Of a DNA stretch of 64,000 bases, positions 60,043 to 64,000 are shown one piece after another. The notes below the pieces were generated by a model that saw only the letters and a program-made list of their open reading frames with translations, searched no databases and had not been told where the DNA came from. The DNA is from Acinetobacter sp. WCHAc010034. GTDB taxonomy: Bacteria > Pseudomonadota > Gammaproteobacteria > Pseudomonadales > Moraxellaceae. The first letter of the stretch is position 1; every line of letters begins with the position of its first letter. The position numbers were made by a program, and so were the translations under genes. The stretch covers positions 3,162,001 to 3,226,000 of the forward strand of contig NZ_CP032279.1 of NCBI RefSeq assembly GCF_001696615.3. Direction: 5' to 3'.

Positions 60043-63000
60043 GTGCAGAGTCATTTAAATGCTGACCATCTGGTGATGGCGCGTGACCGTCATCGTTTAA
60101 ATCGACTTCGTAAAGGGAAAGATGCCGATGAAAAGCAGCATCAGGAATTAGTTGAAAAATCCCATGCTAAAGTGCTGGAGCGCCTGAGCCGCATTCCAAA
60201 AATAAAGCTGAATCAGGAGCTGCCGGTGACCCAGTCGGCGGACAAGCTGATTGAAGCGATTCAAAAAAATCAGGTCATTATTGTGGCCGGTGAAACCGGT
60301 TCAGGCAAAACCACGCAGCTGCCGCAGATTGCCATGCTGGCCGGCCGCGGCTTGACCGGCATGATCGGCCATACCCAGCCGCGCCGCTTGGCGGCCCGCA
60401 GCGTTTCGCAGCGGATTGCGGAAGAAGTGGGCCAGAAGCTGGGCGAGGCCATCAGCTTTAAAGTGCGCTTTAATGAGCAGGGCTCGCAGGACTCAATTGT
60501 CCGCTTGATGACTGACGGCATTCTGCTGGCGGAACTGGCGCATGACCGCTATCTGACCAAATACGACACCATTATTATCGATGAAGCGCATGAACGCTCG
60601 CTGAATATCGACTTCATCATGGGCTATTTAAAGCAGCTTCTGCCGCGCCGCAAGGACTTGAAAGTCATCATTACTTCGGCGACTTTAGACGTCAACCGCT
60701 TCAGCAGCTACTTTAACGGCGCGCCGATTTTTGAAGTGGAAGGGCGCAGCTTCCCTGTAGAGCTGCGCTACCGGCCGATTTCTGAACTGAATATTGGCGG
60801 CAGCGATGATGATGAATTTGATGATTTTGAAGAAAACCTGCCGCGCGCTGTAGTGTCTGCCGTGGAAGAATGCTTTCAGGATGCGCAGCAGAAAGGCCAT
60901 CCTGAATATGCGGATATCCTGATTTTCGCCAGCACAGAACAGGAAATCCGCGAGCTGCAGGAAACCCTGCAGAAGCATGGCCCGCGCCATACCGAAGTCC
61001 TGCCGCTGTATGCCCGGCTGGCGCTGGGCGAACAGCAGAAAATCTTCAATCCATCGGGCGGCGGGCGGCGCATTATTATCGCCACCAACGTGGCGGAAAC
61101 TGCTTTAACCGTTCCGAATATCCGCTACGTCATTGACAGCGGCTTTGCGCGGATCTCGCGCTACAACTACCGTTCCCGCGTACAGCGCCTGCCGATTGAA
61201 GCAGTTTCGCAGGCCGCGGCCAATCAGCGCAAAGGGCGCTGCGGCCGTATTGCGCCGGGCGTGTGCATCCGCCTGTACAGCGAAGAAGATTTCCAGAGCC
61301 GTCCTGAATTTACTGAGCCGGAAATTAAGCGCACCAACTTGGCTTCGGTGATTCTGCAGATGCAGAGCCTGGGCTTGGGCGCGCTGGAAGATTTTGATTT
61401 TATTGAGCCGCCGGATCTCCGCCTGGTGAATGACGGGCGCAAGCTGCTGATTGAGCTGGGGGCGATGACTGAAAAGAAAGCTCCTTTTGCTGAAAAAGCG
61501 GCTGCGGGAGATTCTGCAGCATCCAATCCTCCTAAATCCTCCATTGCCAAAGGCGGGCCTCAGGACAAGGGCGATTCCCTGACCAAAATCGGCCAGCAAA
61601 TGGCGAAAATGCCGATTGATCCGCGCCTTGCGCGCATGATTTTAGGCGGCGCGCATTTTGGTGTACTGAACGAAATGCTGGTGATTGTGGCAGCGCTGGC
61701 CGTGCAGGACCCGCGTGAACGCCCTGCGGACAAGCAGATGCAGGCCGATCAAAAGCATGCTTTATTCCGCGAGGCGGATTCGGACTTTCTGTTTTACATC
61801 AGGCTGTGGGAAACGCTGCACCATAACCGCGAAAGCATGAGCGAAAATAAGCGCCGGACTTTTGCGCGCAATCATTTCCTGAGCTGGCTGCGCCTGCGCG
61901 AATGGCAGAAAACCCATGAGCAGCTGGTCGATTTGGCTAAAGGCCTGAAATTATCCTTCAATGATAAAAAAGCCAGCTATGAAAACCTGCACCGCGCCTT
62001 GCTGACCGGGCTGCTGTCCTTTATTGCCAATAAGACCGATGAGCGCAATGTCTTCATGGCGGTGCGCCAGCAAAAAGCGCGGATTTTCCCGGCTTCAACT
62101 CTGCATAAAACCAATACCCCGTGGGTGATGGCTTTTGAAATGGTGGAAACTTCTCAGGTTTATTTGCGCACATTGGCGAAAATTGAGCCGGAATGGATTC
62201 TGCTGGCGGCGCCGGATCTGCTGAAGCATCATTATTTTGAACCGCACTGGTCGAAAAAAGCCGGCGTGGTGAATGCCTATGACCAGATTTCATTATTCGG
62301 CTTGATTATTGAGCCGAAGCGCGCCATCAATTATGAGAAAGTCGATCAGCCGGCCGCTCATGAAATCTTCCTGCGCGATGCGCTGACCACCGGCCACTTA
62401 GGCATCACGCCGCCATTCTTAAAGCATAACTTGCTGAAGCTGGAAGAAGTGGAGCGGGTTGAAGACAAGCTGCGCCGCCGTGATCTGGTGGTGGATGAAG
62501 AAACCATTTACCAGTTCTATGCTTCGAAAGTGCCGCCGGAAGTGGCCAGCCGGAGCAGTTTTGAAGACTGGCGCGCAACGGTAGAGCCGCAGAATCCGCG
62601 CTATTTATTTGTCGATGACGATGCGCTGTGGATGAATGACCGCCCGGCGACGCAGCAGTTTCCAGACGCATTGCGCAACGGCGAACTGCGCTTGGCGGCC
62701 AGCTACCGTTTTGACCCCAGCCATGATGAAGATGGCGCAACGGTCCGCATTCCCGTGCAGGCGCTGCCGCAGGTGGATGAAAACCTGTGGTCTTGGGGCA
62801 TTCCCGGCTGGCGTCAGGACTTGATTGAAGCATTGCTGAAGTCTTTGCCTAAAGATAAGCGCCGCAGCCTGGTGCCGATTCCAGATACCGCGCGCAAACT
62901 GGTTTCACGCATTGATGCGGTCAATCTGCAGCAGCATATTTTAAGCTTTCTGGCCTTTCAGCTGCGCGGCGAGCAAATCACGGAAAAAGACTTTTCTTTT

Positions 63001-63993
63001 GAGCGCGTAGAGCAGTACCTGCTGCCGCTGATTAAAGTGATTGATGAAAAAGGCCGCGTGATTGAGCAGGGCCGCGACTTAAGCGAGCTGAAAGCGCGCT
63101 GCCGCACCGAAACTCACAGCCCGGTCAAGCAGCTGAAAGGCGAGTTCAAGGCCTTTCCTGAAAGCTTTGTCTTTGAAGCTTCGCAAAAAGTGACTGGCGT
63201 AGTGGTGAAGCAGTATCAGGCTTTGGTGCCCGGCAAAAGCTTTGCGGACTTAGAGCAGAAAGATGAAACCGGCGTGGTGATTCAAACCTTCAATGACCAG
63301 AACGAGGCCATCAAGCAGCACCGCCAGGGGGTGATTCATCTGGTGCATATGCAGCTGGGCGACCTGGTGCGCCAGCTGAAAAAGCAGATTTCCAAGCCGC
63401 TGGCGTTGGCGTATTCACCATTGGGCGACAAAGCTAAATTGGAGCAGATGCTAGTTTATGCTACACTGCAGCTTGCAATAAATGAGCTTCCTGTCAATGC
63501 GGAAGAGTTCCAAAGCTTGGTTTTAAATGTAAGGAAATCTTTCTTAACGCATGGGCAGCAGGCGCTGCAGGTTTTAACTGAGATTTACATTCAATGGCAG
63601 GATATCCGCCGCAAACTGCTGCTTGCAGACGATTCTGTGTTTGGAAAAAACATTGATGACATTGAAGATCAGCTGGATTTGATGAGCCTTGCGGACTTTG
63701 TCTATGTAAAATCTTCCGATGTGTGGCAGGAATTTCCGCGCTATTTGAAGGCCTTGGTCTTGCGTTTAGAGCGCTTGCCCAATAACCTGCAAAGGGACAA
63801 CGCCGCCATTGATCAAGTTGACCCGTGGATGGAAAAATTATTCAAGTTTAAAAATGACACCCACCTTAAAGAATTGTATTTCATGGTCGAGGAGCTGCGC
63901 ATTTCACTGTTTTCTCAGCCGATGAAAACCAAGATGCCGGTTTCGCCAGCCCGTTTGCAGAAAGCATGGGAACGGCTTGGAATCAGTTCATAG
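60043..63993 (+). CDS. hrpA: ATP-dependent RNA helicase HrpA
   Basis: The 1316-residue DEAH-box RNA helicase has motif I GETGSGKTTQLPQI (about residue 83), DEAH in IIIDEAHERSLNIDF, motif III ITSATLD, motif V ATNVAETALTVPNIRYVIDSG and motif VI QRKGRCGRIAPG. The HA2 and OB-fold domains and the long C-terminal HrpA domain (DUF3418) follow. In E. coli it acts in mRNA processing and rescue of stalled ribosomes. A GTG at 60043 follows AGGA; an ATG at 60076 is also in frame. A Pro/Ser/Ala-rich insert (about residues 470-515) is longer than in E. coli. It ends seven bases before the window edge. Confidence 0.95.
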   Translation: MQSHLNADHLVMARDRHRLNRLRKGKDADEKQHQELVEKSHAKVLERLSRIPKIKLNQELPVTQSADKLIEAIQKNQVIIVAGETGSGKTTQLPQIAMLAGRGLTGMIGHTQPRRLAARSVSQRIAEEVGQKLGEAISFKVRFNEQGSQDSIVRLMTDGILLAELAHDRYLTKYDTIIIDEAHERSLNIDFIMGYLKQLLPRRKDLKVIITSATLDVNRFSSYFNGAPIFEVEGRSFPVELRYRPISELNIGGSDDDEFDDFEENLPRAVVSAVEECFQDAQQKGHPEYADILIFASTEQEIRELQETLQKHGPRHTEVLPLYARLALGEQQKIFNPSGGGRRIIIATNVAETALTVPNIRYVIDSGFARISRYNYRSRVQRLPIEAVSQAAANQRKGRCGRIAPGVCIRLYSEEDFQSRPEFTEPEIKRTNLASVILQMQSLGLGALEDFDFIEPPDLRLVNDGRKLLIELGAMTEKKAPFAEKAAAGDSAASNPPKSSIAKGGPQDKGDSLTKIGQQMAKMPIDPRLARMILGGAHFGVLNEMLVIVAALAVQDPRERPADKQMQADQKHALFREADSDFLFYIRLWETLHHNRESMSENKRRTFARNHFLSWLRLREWQKTHEQLVDLAKGLKLSFNDKKASYENLHRALLTGLLSFIANKTDERNVFMAVRQQKARIFPASTLHKTNTPWVMAFEMVETSQVYLRTLAKIEPEWILLAAPDLLKHHYFEPHWSKKAGVVNAYDQISLFGLIIEPKRAINYEKVDQPAAHEIFLRDALTTGHLGITPPFLKHNLLKLEEVERVEDKLRRRDLVVDEETIYQFYASKVPPEVASRSSFEDWRATVEPQNPRYLFVDDDALWMNDRPATQQFPDALRNGELRLAASYRFDPSHDEDGATVRIPVQALPQVDENLWSWGIPGWRQDLIEALLKSLPKDKRRSLVPIPDTARKLVSRIDAVNLQQHILSFLAFQLRGEQITEKDFSFERVEQYLLPLIKVIDEKGRVIEQGRDLSELKARCRTETHSPVKQLKGEFKAFPESFVFEASQKVTGVVVKQYQALVPGKSFADLEQKDETGVVIQTFNDQNEAIKQHRQGVIHLVHMQLGDLVRQLKKQISKPLALAYSPLGDKAKLEQMLVYATLQLAINELPVNAEEFQSLVLNVRKSFLTHGQQALQVLTEIYIQWQDIRRKLLLADDSVFGKNIDDIEDQLDLMSLADFVYVKSSDVWQEFPRYLKALVLRLERLPNNLQRDNAAIDQVDPWMEKLFKFKNDTHLKELYFMVEELRISLFSQPMKTKMPVSPARLQKAWERLGISS

Positions 63994-64000
63994 CAGGCAA

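Overview
The window looks like part of an Acinetobacter chromosome. Well-known genes match that genus: sthA, lipA, bioB, queG, nnr, ruvC, fxsA, ahpC, hrpA, and a hemophilin/Slam haem-uptake locus with heme oxygenase and an ECF sigma/FecR pair. Codon and base composition are moderately GC-rich over most of the window, which suggests one of the more GC-rich environmental species, but the species cannot be named from this sequence. The first 11 kb is visibly more AT-rich and carries accessory genes.

Layout. (1) 1-3.55 kb: right end of an integrative island. It holds the tail of an unknown gene, a small radical-SAM activase-like gene, and a tyrosine-recombinase integrase split by an IS256-family element with a 9-bp target duplication. 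The island ends in a 50-nt 3' fragment of a CAU-anticodon tRNA (attachment site) followed by that tRNA's terminator. (2) 3.9-11 kb: type I restriction-modification locus hsdM-hsdS-(DUF2939-like membrane protein)-hsdR. (3) 11.2-17.2 kb: a GntR/HutC regulator, a candidate operator, an APH-fold small-molecule kinase, a TonB-dependent receptor, a PnuC-type transporter and an e(P4)-like class C acid phosphatase. Together these read as a salvage route for a phosphorylated vitamin or nucleoside. (4) 17.2-26.8 kb: a decayed short-chain dehydrogenase, then haem acquisition: hemO, a YbaN-family protein, a Fur-family regulator, a Fur box, sigma factor, FecR, STN-containing TonB receptor, secreted hemophore (hphA-like) and Slam translocon. 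(5) 27.2-37.7 kb: two-partner secretion system, TpsB plus a 2917-residue TpsA exoprotein. (6) 38-51.7 kb: housekeeping genes, with a decayed acylphosphatase, an ImpA/M60-like lipoprotein metalloprotease and several small genes. (7) 52.8-55.3 kb: a four-gene operon of a small GTPase, two roadblock-type proteins and an unfamiliar 322-residue protein, preceded by two CRP/Vfr-like boxes. It resembles an actinobacterial conservon without its histidine kinase and is the best candidate for an undescribed system. (8) 55.5-64 kb: small conserved genes, a TetR/MFS efflux pair with twin operators, ahpC and hrpA.

Functional links. In the haem locus, the receptor's N-terminal STN domain, FecR and the sigma factor form a cell-surface signalling circuit. 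The hemophore is exported by Slam, its haem is taken in by the receptor and opened by HemO. In the salvage locus, the receptor would take substrate across the outer membrane, the phosphatase would strip phosphate in the periplasm, PnuC would import the product, and the kinase would trap it. Gene starts were chosen from ribosome-binding sites and signal peptides, and often lie downstream of the longest possible reading frame.
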